This document shows positions 35,601 through 43,881 of a stretch of DNA of 64,000 bases, piece by piece. Position 1 is the stretch's first letter. Each line of letters opens with the position of its first letter. Where the stretch lies: the NCBI GenBank assembly GCA_020073015.1, contig JAIQFZ010000001.1, positions 1 to 64,000 on the forward strand, in the 5' to 3' direction. The translations under genes were made by a program, and so were the position numbers. The DNA is from Terriglobia bacterium (lineage in GTDB: Bacteria > Acidobacteriota > Terriglobia > Terriglobales > Acidobacteriaceae). The notes beneath the pieces were generated by a model. It worked only from the letters and a program-made list of their open reading frames with translations, made no database searches and had not been told where the DNA came from.

Positions 35601-35700
35601 TAGCCATTACGGCCAGTTCGACCCGAGATCAGAGATCCTCCAAAAGCCATTCACGCGGAAGGCGCTGCTGAAAAAACTGAGAGCGGTCCTGGGGAGCTGA
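32686..35700 (+). CDS. Hybrid sensor histidine kinase (GAF, three PAS, kinase, receiver)
   Basis: About 1004 residues from TTG 32686, which has AAGGAG seven bases upstream; a TTG at 32623 is less likely. Order: GAF domain (QELLDQICDIIVRLGGYRMA to IANSLAYGITAIR), three PAS domains with PAC ends (RQLVEQVPAISYLADAG; RLQQVIRVSQIGIFDHDH; YREIFDHAVIGIFQSTPD), HisKA (GRLAGGVAHDFNNLLGVIIG, phospho-His), HATPase (NLAVNARDAMARGG; FADTGCGID; GTGLGLATVYGIVKQ) and a receiver (LLVEDEAALREV; LLLTDVIMPVMSG with the acceptor Asp). No membrane segment, so cytoplasmic. It could sense redox or small ligands; the signal is unknown. Confidence 0.92.
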   Translation: MVNSHSDEPSEADQASSESSAAANGLGAKSKAESASPSSWSTEPSAESPVESRIEEELCRLKRALRALSACNQALAQARSEQELLDQICDIIVRLGGYRMAGILYAEADEEKTVRPMAQAGHDNGYLEAIQIKWSDTPAGRGPAGTAIRENRICVITDTATDPQFASWREGALKRGFAAVIALPLRVAGSPFGVLGIYSGQRGSFESSEVELLSEIANSLAYGITAIRSQEERRRATAALQGAEVKYRQLVEQVPAISYLADAGALGAFHYLSPQAQAMLGYRPQDCTSNPFFWWEHLNPEDRPIALTEDSWDEGRPFQLEYRMKRQDDREVWIRDEGMIFRDPETGKRMTRGVMIDITKQKQTEEALRQSQQRLQQVIRVSQIGIFDHDHLANTIYWSPEQRNIYGFGPDEVVTLQAYFHHVYPEDREAMAVAVRRAHDPASDGLFDVDHRIVRRDGDIRWLSTRSQTFFEDKGAARHPVRTIGAVWDITERKHSEQALREAEEKYREIFDHAVIGIFQSTPDGRYLSVNKAMARMYGHSSPQEMVAMVTDIERQEYVQPSRRQEFKHLLEEQGVVRDFTFEFHRMDGSLAWALVNARAVRDGQRTVIYYEGTQDDITERMRLEAQYQHAQKMEVVGRLAGGVAHDFNNLLGVIIGYSEHAAGRLGPTHPVTRSISQIKQAAERAASLTKQLLAFSRQQVIYPRMLDLNKVVGSSAEMLERLVGEDVKVTFKPGAQLGLIKADPGQIEQILMNLAVNARDAMARGGKIMIETANVELDKNYVQQHPLVLTGPYIMLTFADTGCGIDQETLPHIFEPFFTTKAPGKGTGLGLATVYGIVKQNNGYVWVYSERNEGAIFKIYLPRVGEVESSFEPGPEAESQGGSETILLVEDEAALREVTASLLETGGYKVLTAESAPAALVVAREYEGRIDLLLTDVIMPVMSGVELYDRLVKSRPATRLLYMSGYAGDQLSHYGQFDPRSEILQKPFTRKALLKKLRAVLGS

Positions 35701-35721
35701 CGTCCGTTGAATGGAAAGGCC

Positions 35722-35750
35722 CCCACTTCTCGAAAAGCGCGAGAAGTGGG
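35722..35750. repeat. CCCACTTCTC / GAGAAGTGGG palindrome
   Basis: Exact 10-base inverted arms around GAAAAGCGC, 22 bp after the hybrid kinase stop. It could act as an intrinsic stop signal; no U-tract follows. Confidence 0.7.
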
Positions 35751-35822
35751 CCACCCTCTATGAGTCTGTTGCTAATGGAAGGGTCCTTACCGTTGTTAAC
35801 ACTTCTCCTCCTTTGAACGTCT

Positions 35823-36473
35823 ATGATTTTGGTGCGAATGGCCTCGAGGTCAGGAGATCGAGATGACTTGCTCGCGGCAGGTTTGGGACGCCAGCCTGCG
35901 AGGGAGCAAACCGCGCCGCAAGTTTCCGAAGACGCGATCCTGGTGGGTGCGGCACGCGACGGGGATCGGGCAGCATTCGGGCGCCTCTACGATCGCTACG
36001 CTCGCATGGTCCACGGAGTTCTGTTGGCGAAGGTGCCGCTCAGCGAGGTGGATGACCTGGTTCAGGATGTCTTCATGATGGCACTCCGGCGGCTGTCCTC
36101 GCTGCGGGCCACCGGAAGCTTTGGCGCGTGGCTGGCAACGATCGCTCGCAATCTGGCGAATGACTACTACAGGCGTTCGGTGCCAGAGGATCCACTGGCG
36201 GACGACTCGTCTGAAAGCGATATCGAGCGCGGAGATACCGGCCGAGATCATGAAGGCCCGGCCGCAACAATTCTGGATGCGGTCAGGAGCCTGCCGGATG
36301 CCTATCGGGAGACATTGATTCTGCGGCTGGTGGAAGGGATGACCGGGCCGGAGATCGCGGCACGCACGGGGATGACGCACGGCTCGGTACGGGTCAATCT
36401 GCATCGCGGGATGCAACAACTCCGCGCGAAACTGAGCCCCGGCAGCAATGGCCCAGAACAGGAGACGCCGTGA
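35823..36473 (+). CDS. ECF-type RNA polymerase sigma factor
   Basis: 216 residues. Sigma-70 region 2 is AFGRLYDRYARMVHGVLLAK and DDLVQDVFMMALRRL with WLATIARNLANDYYRR; region 4 is LPDAYRETLILRLVEGMTGP then EIAARTGMTHGSVRVNLHRG. The gene end touches the following FecR-like gene (stop TGA overlaps its ATG), so they are translationally coupled and probably form a sigma/anti-sigma pair. Either ATG at 35823 or 35838 may be the start. Confidence 0.9.
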   Translation: MILVRMASRSGDRDDLLAAGLGRQPAREQTAPQVSEDAILVGAARDGDRAAFGRLYDRYARMVHGVLLAKVPLSEVDDLVQDVFMMALRRLSSLRATGSFGAWLATIARNLANDYYRRSVPEDPLADDSSESDIERGDTGRDHEGPAATILDAVRSLPDAYRETLILRLVEGMTGPEIAARTGMTHGSVRVNLHRGMQQLRAKLSPGSNGPEQETP

Positions 36474-37603
36474 TGGATGCGGGGAACAACGATAAGCTGA
36501 AGAGCCGAATGGAAAACGAAGCACGGGCAAGGAGTGACGATTATTTGTGGGATGGATCGGGAGAACTGGATCCTGAAGTCCAGAGGCTGGAAGCGCTACT
36601 CGGGAGGTTTCGACATGACCGTCCCGCTCCGGCGTTTCCTGAGATCGTCCGCGAAAGACGATGGACGTTCTTTCTGGGGGGGATGCGGCTATTTCCTGTT
36701 CTGGCGACGACCGCCGCGGCTGTGGCGGCTGTAGCGGTTGTGATGTTTCTGGCGTACAGGTGGAAGACGGTCCCGGTTACGGTAGCGGGTTGGGATGTAT
36801 CCCGCGTGGCAGGAACACCTCAGATCGGACGTAAGACAATCGGCGGGAAAGATGGAACTGGCCGTCTTGGGGTCGGCCAGGTACTGGAGACTGACACTCA
36901 GTCTCGGGCCAGCCTTCAGGCGGACGATGTCGGCCAGATCGAGGTGGATCCGAGCACGCGCCTGCGTCTGCTGACTATGGGTGCAGGTCTGACGCGGATT
37001 GCGCTGGAACGCGGGACAATTCATACCTATATCTGGGCGCCTCCCGGACAATTCGTGGTCGACACACCATCGGCTGTGACGGTGGATCTGGGTTGCGCCT
37101 ATACCTTGCAGGTGGACGATTCGGGCGCGGGGCTGGTGCGCACATCGCTTGGGTGGGTCGGATTCAAGCTGAATGGCCACGAGTCGTTCATTCCTGCCGG
37201 CGCGGCCTGCGCTACGCGGCCCATGGTCGGTCCGGGCACACCTTACTTCGAGGATGTGGCGTCGCAGTTCCGCGCTGCTTTGACGAGATTCGATTTTGAG
37301 GACAGCACGCCACAGCAACGCGCGGGGGACCTGGCAATCGTGCTCGGCGCGTCTCGCAAACGCGACGCCCTCACGCTGTGGCATCTGCTGGCGCGTGTCG
37401 ATGAGGGCCAGCGAGTCCTGGTCTACGATCGGCTGAGAGCGCTCGCGCCTCCCCCGGCGGGGGTCGCGAAGGATGGAATCATGCGTCTTGACCAGCCGAT
37501 GCTTGATTTGTGGTGGAACGCACTCGGGTTTGACGATATCTCGGTTTGGCGGCACTGGGAGCGGTCCTGGTCGGGAGCGGCGGCGCCGGTTCGCGAAAGA
37601 TAA
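36473..37603 (+). CDS. Membrane FecR-like protein, putative anti-sigma factor
   Basis: 376 residues. A cytoplasmic N-terminal stretch (about residues 1-60) is followed by one membrane helix (LATTAAAVAAVAVVMFLAYR) and a periplasmic FecR-type beta domain (LETDTQSRASLQADDVGQIE; TRLRLLTMGAGLTRIALERG; QFVVDTPSAVTVDLGCAY). This is the topology of anti-sigma regulators. The ATG at 36473 follows GGAG and overlaps the sigma gene stop by one base. The C-terminal region after residue 260 is not recognised. Confidence 0.85.
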   Translation: MDAGNNDKLKSRMENEARARSDDYLWDGSGELDPEVQRLEALLGRFRHDRPAPAFPEIVRERRWTFFLGGMRLFPVLATTAAAVAAVAVVMFLAYRWKTVPVTVAGWDVSRVAGTPQIGRKTIGGKDGTGRLGVGQVLETDTQSRASLQADDVGQIEVDPSTRLRLLTMGAGLTRIALERGTIHTYIWAPPGQFVVDTPSAVTVDLGCAYTLQVDDSGAGLVRTSLGWVGFKLNGHESFIPAGAACATRPMVGPGTPYFEDVASQFRAALTRFDFEDSTPQQRAGDLAIVLGASRKRDALTLWHLLARVDEGQRVLVYDRLRALAPPPAGVAKDGIMRLDQPMLDLWWNALGFDDISVWRHWERSWSGAAAPVRER

Positions 37604-37608
37604 GCGAC

Positions 37609-37680
37609 CCTCAGAGGCTGAAGCCCACGCTGATTAATACAGTTACGCGGCCCTGAAGGGCTGCTCTTCCACGGTGATCC
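37609..37680. repeat. Palindromic tract CAGAGGCTGAAGCCCACGCT / GCGGCCCTGAAGGGCTGC
   Basis: The stretch following the FecR-like gene shows the AGGCTGAAGCC and GCCCTGAAGGGC motifs seen in other intergenic repeats here. No gene is seen in 37604-37815. Confidence 0.5.
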
Positions 37681-37815
37681 ATACGGTCACGAGTCTTTCC
37701 GCGCATTACTCTTGCCATGCACTCCGCATATTTCGCACAGCTTGTTAACAGTCCACTCTTCGGTGGCGTCTCTTTGAACGTGGGGTCGAATCAACGACAC
37801 GAGGAGATACCAAAC

Positions 37816-38490
37816 ATGAATTCACCTGTATTTGCGCGTCTTGCAATCAGCATCGTGGCAATCCTGCTTGGACTTACAGCCTTCGCACATGCAGGACCGC
37901 CTCTTATCTGTCATCCCATTGAAATCGGGCAAGCGAGGTCGTTGCCCTGGGTCGACTTGAACTACCAGAAAGAGAGCGGAGGCTATGACCTGAGGGGCCT
38001 GACGCGGGACACTCTCGCCATCCTCGATGCGAACACGCCGGTGCTTGTGCGAATGGAAACTCTCCGGCGGGCTACGCTCTACGCTCGCCAGGACCCGCAA
38101 GTTGCGAAAGAGTTGCTTACCCGACTGCGCGCCCGTGCGGCCAATTCCGACGCCGCCGGACACCCTGAGGCTCTAGCTTGGTTTGACGCCGGCTATCTCA
38201 TCGAGACCTACAAGCAATGGATCGGTAAAGGCGAACCAAATCCGGCGGCTGGTCTTGACGGATATGGCTTAATCAAGAGGGCCATCAGCTTGCGCGGGGA
38301 CGATCCAGAGATGGAATTTGCAGCTGCTCTGGTCACGTTGACGGGCCCGGAGAGCGCTCACCGAGAGCACGCGCGGAAGGCGATGGCAGGGGCGAAGAGC
38401 GACCGTTTGCTCGCTGAGAACCTGGCTTCCAACTTCAATCGTCAGACTATCTCCGAGCTGCTGACTGACCCGCCTGCAGGAAGGATTTGA
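37816..38490 (+). CDS. Secreted protein of unknown function
   Basis: 224 residues from ATG 37816, preceded by GAGGAG. Signal peptide FARLAISIVAILLGLTAFAHA. The mature part contains PPLICHPIEIGQARSLPWVD and repeats of helical segments (ARQDPQVAKELLTRLRARAA; AAGLDGYGLIKRAISLRG). Not recognised. The next gene follows after 3 bp, suggesting one operon with it and perhaps the sigma pair upstream. Confidence 0.75.
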   Translation: MNSPVFARLAISIVAILLGLTAFAHAGPPLICHPIEIGQARSLPWVDLNYQKESGGYDLRGLTRDTLAILDANTPVLVRMETLRRATLYARQDPQVAKELLTRLRARAANSDAAGHPEALAWFDAGYLIETYKQWIGKGEPNPAAGLDGYGLIKRAISLRGDDPEMEFAAALVTLTGPESAHREHARKAMAGAKSDRLLAENLASNFNRQTISELLTDPPAGRI

Positions 38491-38493
38491 CAC

Positions 38494-39678
38494 ATGAACT
38501 CGCGGATCAAGAAGTCTCTCTCGGGAACGGAAAAGAGATCCTGGCCTGCTCGCTTGCTCGTGTTCGGGCTTCTGGGCTTAGGGTTTGCTACCTTTCTCAT
38601 CGCGGACGAGCAGCACCCTTCCCCTGACCTGACGGCCCATGAGTGGGGGACGTTCACCGCGATTGCCGGCAAGGATGGTCACGTGGTGGAATGGACGCCC
38701 TTCACGGGGCCGGCCGATCTGCCCGGATTCGTGGAGCACCTCAGCGACGCGAACCTCAAGCCCGGACTGCGCGGCACGATTCGCATGGAGACGCCGGTGC
38801 TGTATTTCTATTCTCCACGCGATGTGACCGTATCGGTTCGGGTGGCATTTTCGAAGGGAGTCATTACTGAGTGGTATCCTCGCGCGGCTCGTGTTCAGCC
38901 TAGCGGGATGCTGCGCAATGCCAGCTTGAGCCAGTTGCGGAGTGATGGAAGCATTACGTGGAATGACGTGGCCGTTTCCCCGAACCTGAGTGGCGAGTTC
39001 CCACGCAAATCTGCGGCGAGTCGCTACTATGCTGCCCGCGAAACCTCTTCCGCGGCACTACGCGTGAAGACAACTTCCGGTGAGCAGCAGGAGAAATTTC
39101 TGTTTTACCGTGGGGTCTCGGCCACTGGTCTGCCGCTGTCCGCTGGGTTGAACGCCGATCGCAAGCTGGTGGTCAAGAATTTGAGCCGAGAGGAGATTCC
39201 AGCGGTCATTCTTTTCGAGCGGCGGGGCGAACGAGTCGGCTATCGTTTGGGGCCCGCGTTGACGGATGAAATAGCACTCGACCCTCCGGCGCTGAACGGC
39301 AGCGTGGATGCACTCTGCGGCGAGCTGGAAGGGATGCTCGTCGCTCAGGGTCTCTATCCAGACGAAGCCCATGCCATGGTGGAGACTTGGCGGGATTCCT
39401 GGTTCGAAGAAGGGAGCCGACTGATCTACGTTGTGCCGCGCGGATTCGTCGATCACATTTTGCCACTTGCCATCAATCCTGCACCGGGACGAATTGTGCG
39501 CGTTTTTGTCGGCCGTCTTGAAATCGTGACACCCGCGACGGCGAGGGCAGTGGGAACCGCCGTTGCCTCTGGTGATGAAGTGATTCTGAGCCAATACGGA
39601 CGCTTCCTGGAACCGATTCTGCGGATCGTGAGGGAGGAGCACCCGGAGTCAGTTCCGGGACGCCGAAGTGGTCGATGA
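38494..39678 (+). CDS. Secreted protein with AHEWGTF motif
   Basis: 394 residues. A short basic N-terminus, one membrane helix (LLVFGLLGLGFATFLIA), then DLTAHEWGTFTAIAGKDGHV, which I recognise from a family of unknown function found in Acidobacteria and Planctomycetes. Later conserved stretches: RIVRVFVGRLEIVTPA and DEVILSQYGRFLEPILRIV. It probably acts outside the membrane. The start is 3 bp after the preceding gene, so coupled. Confidence 0.78.
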   Translation: MNSRIKKSLSGTEKRSWPARLLVFGLLGLGFATFLIADEQHPSPDLTAHEWGTFTAIAGKDGHVVEWTPFTGPADLPGFVEHLSDANLKPGLRGTIRMETPVLYFYSPRDVTVSVRVAFSKGVITEWYPRAARVQPSGMLRNASLSQLRSDGSITWNDVAVSPNLSGEFPRKSAASRYYAARETSSAALRVKTTSGEQQEKFLFYRGVSATGLPLSAGLNADRKLVVKNLSREEIPAVILFERRGERVGYRLGPALTDEIALDPPALNGSVDALCGELEGMLVAQGLYPDEAHAMVETWRDSWFEEGSRLIYVVPRGFVDHILPLAINPAPGRIVRVFVGRLEIVTPATARAVGTAVASGDEVILSQYGRFLEPILRIVREEHPESVPGRRSGR

Positions 39679-39919
39679 CCGAATTCTGCCGAAACACCAC
39701 GGCAGAGCCGGGCTCTGGGGGATCAAGACAGTAAGAAGTGGGGAGGACTGTGCATTCGCGCGATATGTACCTCCGCTGTAGGCCACAGCCAGCCGAAAAT
39801 CGAGGGAGAAGTGGTCGCGGCCGCCCTGCTGATGCATTTCTTGGTACGCGCCTGGGAACGGGGGATCAGAGAATGTATAAGTGGGAAGCTTAGGGTCGGA
39901 AAGTCGGAGGAAACAAGCG

Positions 39920-39942
39920 CGGGCGCCTCAAACGGGCGCCCG
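39920..39942. terminator. Possible hairpin stop at the end of the 39968-40383 gene
   Basis: CGGGCGCC and GGGCGCCCG arms around TCAAAC. On the minus strand the hairpin is followed by GCGCTTGTTTCC, a weak T-rich stretch. Otherwise the gap 39679-39967 shows nothing but unlikely short frames. Confidence 0.4.
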
Positions 39943-39967
39943 GTGGGAGATCAGGATGGGGACGAGT

Positions 39968-40383
39968 TTAGGGGCAGACCATGATGCGCTGGCCGTAGGC
40001 ATCAGTTGACCGCCAGCATCCGCGGACGGCCTGATAGTCCCAGTTGTTGACAGCGTTGTGGGTCACGTCCGAGTTGTGCTGGGCGGAGTTGTTGTACGCG
40101 TTGTAGGACTGCTGGAGGCGCGCATTGGAGGCAGCCAGGGACTGCGGGGTGACGCCGGTGGGGAGAGAGAAGGGCGGGTGTAGCCCATCTGGCGGAGGCG
40201 CAGCATGTAGTTGTAATACTGCATGGCGACCATGCGGGCGTAAAGGTTTCCCTGGCTCTGTAACTGCATTTGGGAGCGGATGGCCCAGCTCATGTCCATG
40301 TTGGGCATCTGGGCGGATGCGGCGGGCATCAGCACCACTGTCAGGGCCAAGGCCGCGATGACGACGAGAAGTTGCTGCTTCAT
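39968..40383 (-). pseudogene. Small secreted protein gene with a frameshift
   Basis: A strong AAGGAGGA precedes ATG 40383 (MKQQLLVVIAALALTVVL, signal peptide). It reads on as PNMDMSWAIRSQMQLQSQGN, YYNYMLRLRQMGYTRPSLSP, then shifts. Another frame from about 40180 continues as PTGVTPQSLAASNARLQQSY, NAVNNWDYQAVRGCWR, TDAYGQRIMVCP and ends at 39968. The shift lies in a C/T-rich tract near 40180. Function unknown; likely an exported protein with a disulphide. A sequencing error in the tract is also possible. Confidence 0.7.
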
Positions 40384-40515
40384 AAATCCTCCTTGAATTT
40401 GAGCGGCGCTTGATTTTTTCGGAGTGCCGAATTCCGCTCTCAACTATTCATCGCGAAACCGGGGAGTGGGAGGGCTCACGGCGAGAGCAAATATTTTCGA
40501 CGCGGGAGTGAATAT

Positions 40516-41088
40516 TCAGGATTTGGGGTGGCAGACTGGGACACCTTGAGTATCGCTGGAGACGGCACAGCCTCTTTGCATGATCTGTTGTAGCTTCTTG
40601 CGCGCGCGGTGGAGACGGATCTTGACGGTGAAGAGGCTCACTCCCAGTAGGTTGGCGATCTCGGGGGCGGTGAGCCCATGGGCCTCGCGCAGCAAGATGA
40701 CTGCGCGATAGTGATCGGGCAGGAAATCGAGGCAACGTTGTACGCACGCGCTGGTTTCTTTGCGCTCGACCACCTCCAGTACGGAGGGAGACGCGGACAC
40801 CGCCGACGCTAGCTGGGCAGCGCCCTCATCGGCTTCCACGGCAGGATGACTTTTGCGCTGGCGCAGACGATCGAGGGCCGCATGCGTGGCGATACGATAC
40901 AGCCAACCGCGAACGGCTTCGGGATCGCGCAGTGAGTCGCCGCGACGATATGCGCGAAGAAAAGTCTCCTGGGTCAAGTCTTCGGCCTCCGCGGAATTTC
41001 TCTCGAGACGGAGGAGGTAGCGATAGATTCGATCGTGGTAAGCCTCGAAGAGCGGGCCCGCGTCAACGGCTTTGGCTGCCGGTGCCAT
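40516..41088 (-). CDS. ECF-type sigma factor with C-terminal Cys extension
   Basis: 190 residues. Region 2: FEAYHDRIYRYLLRLERNSA and AEDLTQETFLRAYRRG, then VRGWLYRIATHAALDRLRQR; region 4: LPDHYRAVILLREAHGLTAP and EIANLLGVSLFTVKIRLHRA. The end CAVSSDTQGVPVCHPKS has two cysteines spaced as in other Acidobacteria ECF factors and may bind metal or sense redox, by analogy only. No anti-sigma gene is adjacent; small membrane genes follow upstream. Confidence 0.88.
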   Translation of the reverse strand: MAPAAKAVDAGPLFEAYHDRIYRYLLRLERNSAEAEDLTQETFLRAYRRGDSLRDPEAVRGWLYRIATHAALDRLRQRKSHPAVEADEGAAQLASAVSASPSVLEVVERKETSACVQRCLDFLPDHYRAVILLREAHGLTAPEIANLLGVSLFTVKIRLHRARKKLQQIMQRGCAVSSDTQGVPVCHPKS

Positions 41089-41174
41089 AGTGTTATTTCA
41101 TCTCGTCGACGCGGGGAAATCCACGACCGCAATCACCGTTGCCTGTGACTGGCCGGCGGGTGGGTGGCCATCCT

Positions 41175-41489
41175 TTAGCTACTTCCTGTTTGGTGAGGAG
41201 CGGGGGATTCGGCCGTGCCCGGCTTATCTTGCATCTGTTTCATCCACGCCTCGCAGTCGCACATTGGCTGCCTCGGATTTGCTACTGAGGGTGCGGTCGA
41301 GATATCGAACGGGATGTACAGGGCGCAGAACCTGACCACGCCGGTCAGCAGGACCAGCAAGCCGACTACGGCGACGATCACTCCGATGCTGCTTTTCCCG
41401 ATCAGCAGGAAGAGTCCACCGCAAAAGAGAATTGCACCGAGCGCCAGTCGAACAACTCGGTCCACACCACCCACATTGCGACGCAACAT
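41175..41489 (-). CDS. DUF2892-type small inner-membrane protein
   Basis: 104 residues. NVGGVDRVVRLALGAILFCG and the second helix SIGVIVAVVGLLVLLTGVVR match the DUF2892 (YgaP membrane) domain. The C-terminal tail has CDCEAWMKQMQ, two close cysteines that might bind metal or sulfur. Function unknown. Confidence 0.75.
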   Translation of the reverse strand: MLRRNVGGVDRVVRLALGAILFCGGLFLLIGKSSIGVIVAVVGLLVLLTGVVRFCALYIPFDISTAPSVANPRQPMCDCEAWMKQMQDKPGTAESPAPHQTGSS

Positions 41490-41540
41490 GACTTCATCTG
41501 CTCCTTTCCTTCGCTCCTGAACCCTGTGCCGGAGTCCAAG

Positions 41541-41828
41541 TCAGTTGATCTCCACCGACAACCCGCCGACGAAGCGGGCAGCGAGGTTATAGAGGAGTGC
41601 GCTGACGACTGCGGCGATGCCGCCGATGATCCCATAGACGATCGGACACACGACCACCGCTAACAGGCCCAGGGAGCCAACCCAGGGCATACGCGCATGG
41701 GGACCAAGCGAGATTCCGGCCAGCGCGATCGCACCGCAGAACACGCCCGCAACCAAACCCAGCAGGGCGTACGCAACCAGACCTACGTTGACGGCAGAAG
41801 CTGGACCAATACGCGTGAGGACCGCCAT
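41541..41828 (-). CDS. Small membrane protein
   Basis: 95 residues with two to three membrane helices (VGLVAYALLGLVAGVFCGAI; LAVVVCPIVYGIIGGIAAVV) and a short polar C-terminus LYNLAARFVGGLSVEIN. It resembles small membrane proteins of unknown function with a C-terminal FVGGI. Probably cotranscribed with the DUF2892 gene 50 bp downstream. Confidence 0.65.
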   Translation of the reverse strand: MAVLTRIGPASAVNVGLVAYALLGLVAGVFCGAIALAGISLGPHARMPWVGSLGLLAVVVCPIVYGIIGGIAAVVSALLYNLAARFVGGLSVEIN

Positions 41829-42004
41829 ATTCGTACCTCCTTCGAACCGAAGCCCAGATCAGTACATCTCCAGGACGAAAACGGAGGGGGAAAAGATACG
41901 GGCGTGATGGGCGGAGGCTCGTGGGGCAGAGCCGGGCGAGAGGCTGGGATCACGGCACCCATAGGCGACGACGGGAATGCGGGCTAGGCAGGCGAGGCGG
42001 CGTT

Positions 42005-42745
42005 CTACTTCTTCTGGCTTACTTGTGCGGTCTTCGCCGGCAGCTGGAAGTCGACGCCACGGTCGTCGTTGGCTTTCTGGGTGGCGGGGAGATCGAGGTC
42101 GGCGAGCAGGATCTTGCGGGAACGGCCCTCGGCGAAGTCGAAAAGAGTATTTCCGACAATGGCGTAATTCTGCACTTCGGACTTGTGCCCGTCCTTGAAG
42201 ATCAGGACCGTCGTGGGTTGGGCAACGACCGGCTCGGGCTCGGTAGAAACTGGAGGAGCGGCGGCTGCCTTGGGAGCAGGTTCGCGGGGCGCCTGACGGG
42301 GTGCCGCGGCGTCATGGTACCAGGGGCCGCGGTCGTAGACTACGGGCACGCCGCGCGTGTAGGTGTAATCGACGTCGACGGACTCGTCGTCGCCCGTGTC
42401 TTGCTCATTGTAGGCAACCGGATAAGGAACGGCATAGGGAACGTACACCGGCATGCTAATGCCAACGGGAAACCGGTGGTGATCATGGATCCGGTGGTCA
42501 AAGGGCGCCGGATTGGTGGAGAAAAAGGGCCCGAAGCAGCAATCGCCGGGATTGCCGAAACCGTTGGGTCCGAGAGACGTGACGCTGGCGGGTACGCCCG
42601 GAGCTGGGTTGTTGCTTCCCCCGAAGCCAAAGGAAGTGACCGAGGCCGGAGTGCCGTGAATCTGGGCCTGCACGGATGCGAAAGCAAGTAGCAGCAGTAC
42701 CAGCGGGCAGGACAGCAGCAACAAGGGACGAATCCGGGCGCGCAT
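42005..42745 (-). CDS. Secreted hypothetical protein with a GTPASVTSFG repeat
   Basis: 246 residues. Signal peptide LLLLSCPLVLLLLAFASVQA, then two copies of a short motif (HGTPASVTSFGFGG and PGVPASVTSLGPNGFG), a Pro/Tyr-rich region (FPVGISMPVYVPYAVPYPVA), and a C-terminal part with VAQPTTVLIFKDGHKSEVQN that resembles small beta domains. Unknown function; such secreted proteins are common in Acidobacteria. Confidence 0.72.
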   Translation of the reverse strand: MRARIRPLLLLSCPLVLLLLAFASVQAQIHGTPASVTSFGFGGSNNPAPGVPASVTSLGPNGFGNPGDCCFGPFFSTNPAPFDHRIHDHHRFPVGISMPVYVPYAVPYPVAYNEQDTGDDESVDVDYTYTRGVPVVYDRGPWYHDAAAPRQAPREPAPKAAAAPPVSTEPEPVVAQPTTVLIFKDGHKSEVQNYAIVGNTLFDFAEGRSRKILLADLDLPATQKANDDRGVDFQLPAKTAQVSQKK

Positions 42746-42852
42746 GGGAGCCTCCCAGCTATAGGTTACACGACTTTCAGGCCTGCTATATAGAACTCCT
42801 TATGGTCGTGAAAGTTGCACAGAAAAACTTTGCGCACGAGCAAAGATGCCGG

Positions 42853-43086
42853 TCAGGCTGCAGTGCTGGGGGTCCGGGAGGCGATCCGGCTGAGTTCCAG
42901 CACACGGTGGCGCACATAGCCGTCCTCGGTCAAATGGGCCGAGGCGGTGTGCTTCCGGCCTGTGGCAACCATCTGGTCGGGGGCGCTGCGCTCGAGGAAC
43001 CTGGGGTCGAATTCCCGGCAGAAATCGCAGGGGCGGCTGGAGCGGGTGTCGGAGCGGCTGACGGCGGCTGGATTCATGTGTTCCAT
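42853..43086 (-). CDS. Possible small protein with a Cys-x-x-Cys pair
   Basis: 77 residues from ATG 43086, which has AAGGAA upstream. RPCDFCREFDPRFLERSAPD then QMVATGRKHTASAHLTEDGY looks like real coding and may bind zinc. Not recognised; it overlaps nothing else. Modest confidence. Confidence 0.45.
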   Translation of the reverse strand: MEHMNPAAVSRSDTRSSRPCDFCREFDPRFLERSAPDQMVATGRKHTASAHLTEDGYVRHRVLELSRIASRTPSTAA

Positions 43087-43286
43087 GTGACGGCTTTCCT
43101 TAGGTTAGCGCGAATACAGACTCGCCCAGATCGGGCAGCGAATGGGGGCTCAAAAAAATTGGGTTCGTCGTGACGCGCCTTTTTACTACACGCGACGGGG
43201 CTACGCAAGACGGGGTTGTGGATAACCCGACATTCCGGTTCGGCTCTTCAGTCCCTGCGGCACGTTGCTCATACGCTTGACGATAC

Positions 43287-43781
43287 TCAACCAGATCCCG
43301 GCTTCTTCGACTGCCCCAGCGCCGCAATCATTCCCTTTGTCGCCCGCAGATAGTCCGCCGGCGCGATCAGAATCTGCAAGCCCCGAACTCCGGCCGAAAC
43401 CGAAACTACATCACACAGCTCGATCGTCTCGTCCACATAGACCGGGAAGTCGCGCTTGGAGCCGAGCGCAGTCACCCCGCCACGGATGTAGCCGGTCAGG
43501 AATGGCAGATCTTTCACCGGCACGAGCTGGATCTTTCGGTCTCCTGCGGCGGCCGCCAGCGCTTTCAGGTCCAATTCCTGGTCTCCGGGAATCACCGCCA
43601 TCGCAACACCATGGCGGTCCCCACGCGCCACCAGCGTCTTGAAAACCTGCTCCGCCGGCAATCCGACCTTAGCCGCCACCGTTTCCGCGGTCAGATCGTC
43701 CGGATCCACCTCATACTCGCGCAACTCATAGCGAATGCCTAACTGGTCGAGCAACCGCGCCGCATTGGTCTTCTGAGCCAC
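43287..43781 (-). CDS. ybaK: Cys-tRNA(Pro)/Cys-tRNA(Cys) deacylase
   Basis: Removes wrongly attached cysteine from tRNA-Pro. 164 residues. [20 protein letters not shown] is the usual start, followed by [20 protein letters not shown] (catalytic Lys in FKTL), [20 protein letters not shown] and [20 protein letters not shown]. Complete and normal length. Confidence 0.9.
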   Translation of the reverse strand: MAQKTNAARLLDQLGIRYELREYEVDPDDLTAETVAAKVGLPAEQVFKTLVARGDRHGVAMAVIPGDQELDLKALAAAAGDRKIQLVPVKDLPFLTGYIRGGVTALGSKRDFPVYVDETIELCDVVSVSAGVRGLQILIAPADYLRATKGMIAALGQSKKPGSG

Positions 43782-43881
43782 AAAGAGATTCTAAGGCAGC
43801 CAACCGAGAGCCTGGAGCCCAAAGCCGAAAGCCTAGTCCCCGGTGTATAGTGTCCCTTTCATTCCCCCATGGAGGCCCCAC

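Noticed and set aside
39740-39837. Short frame with FSLDFRLAVAYSGGTYRAN
   Set aside because: No start signal, no domain, and the text resembles repeat DNA; not strong enough to call.
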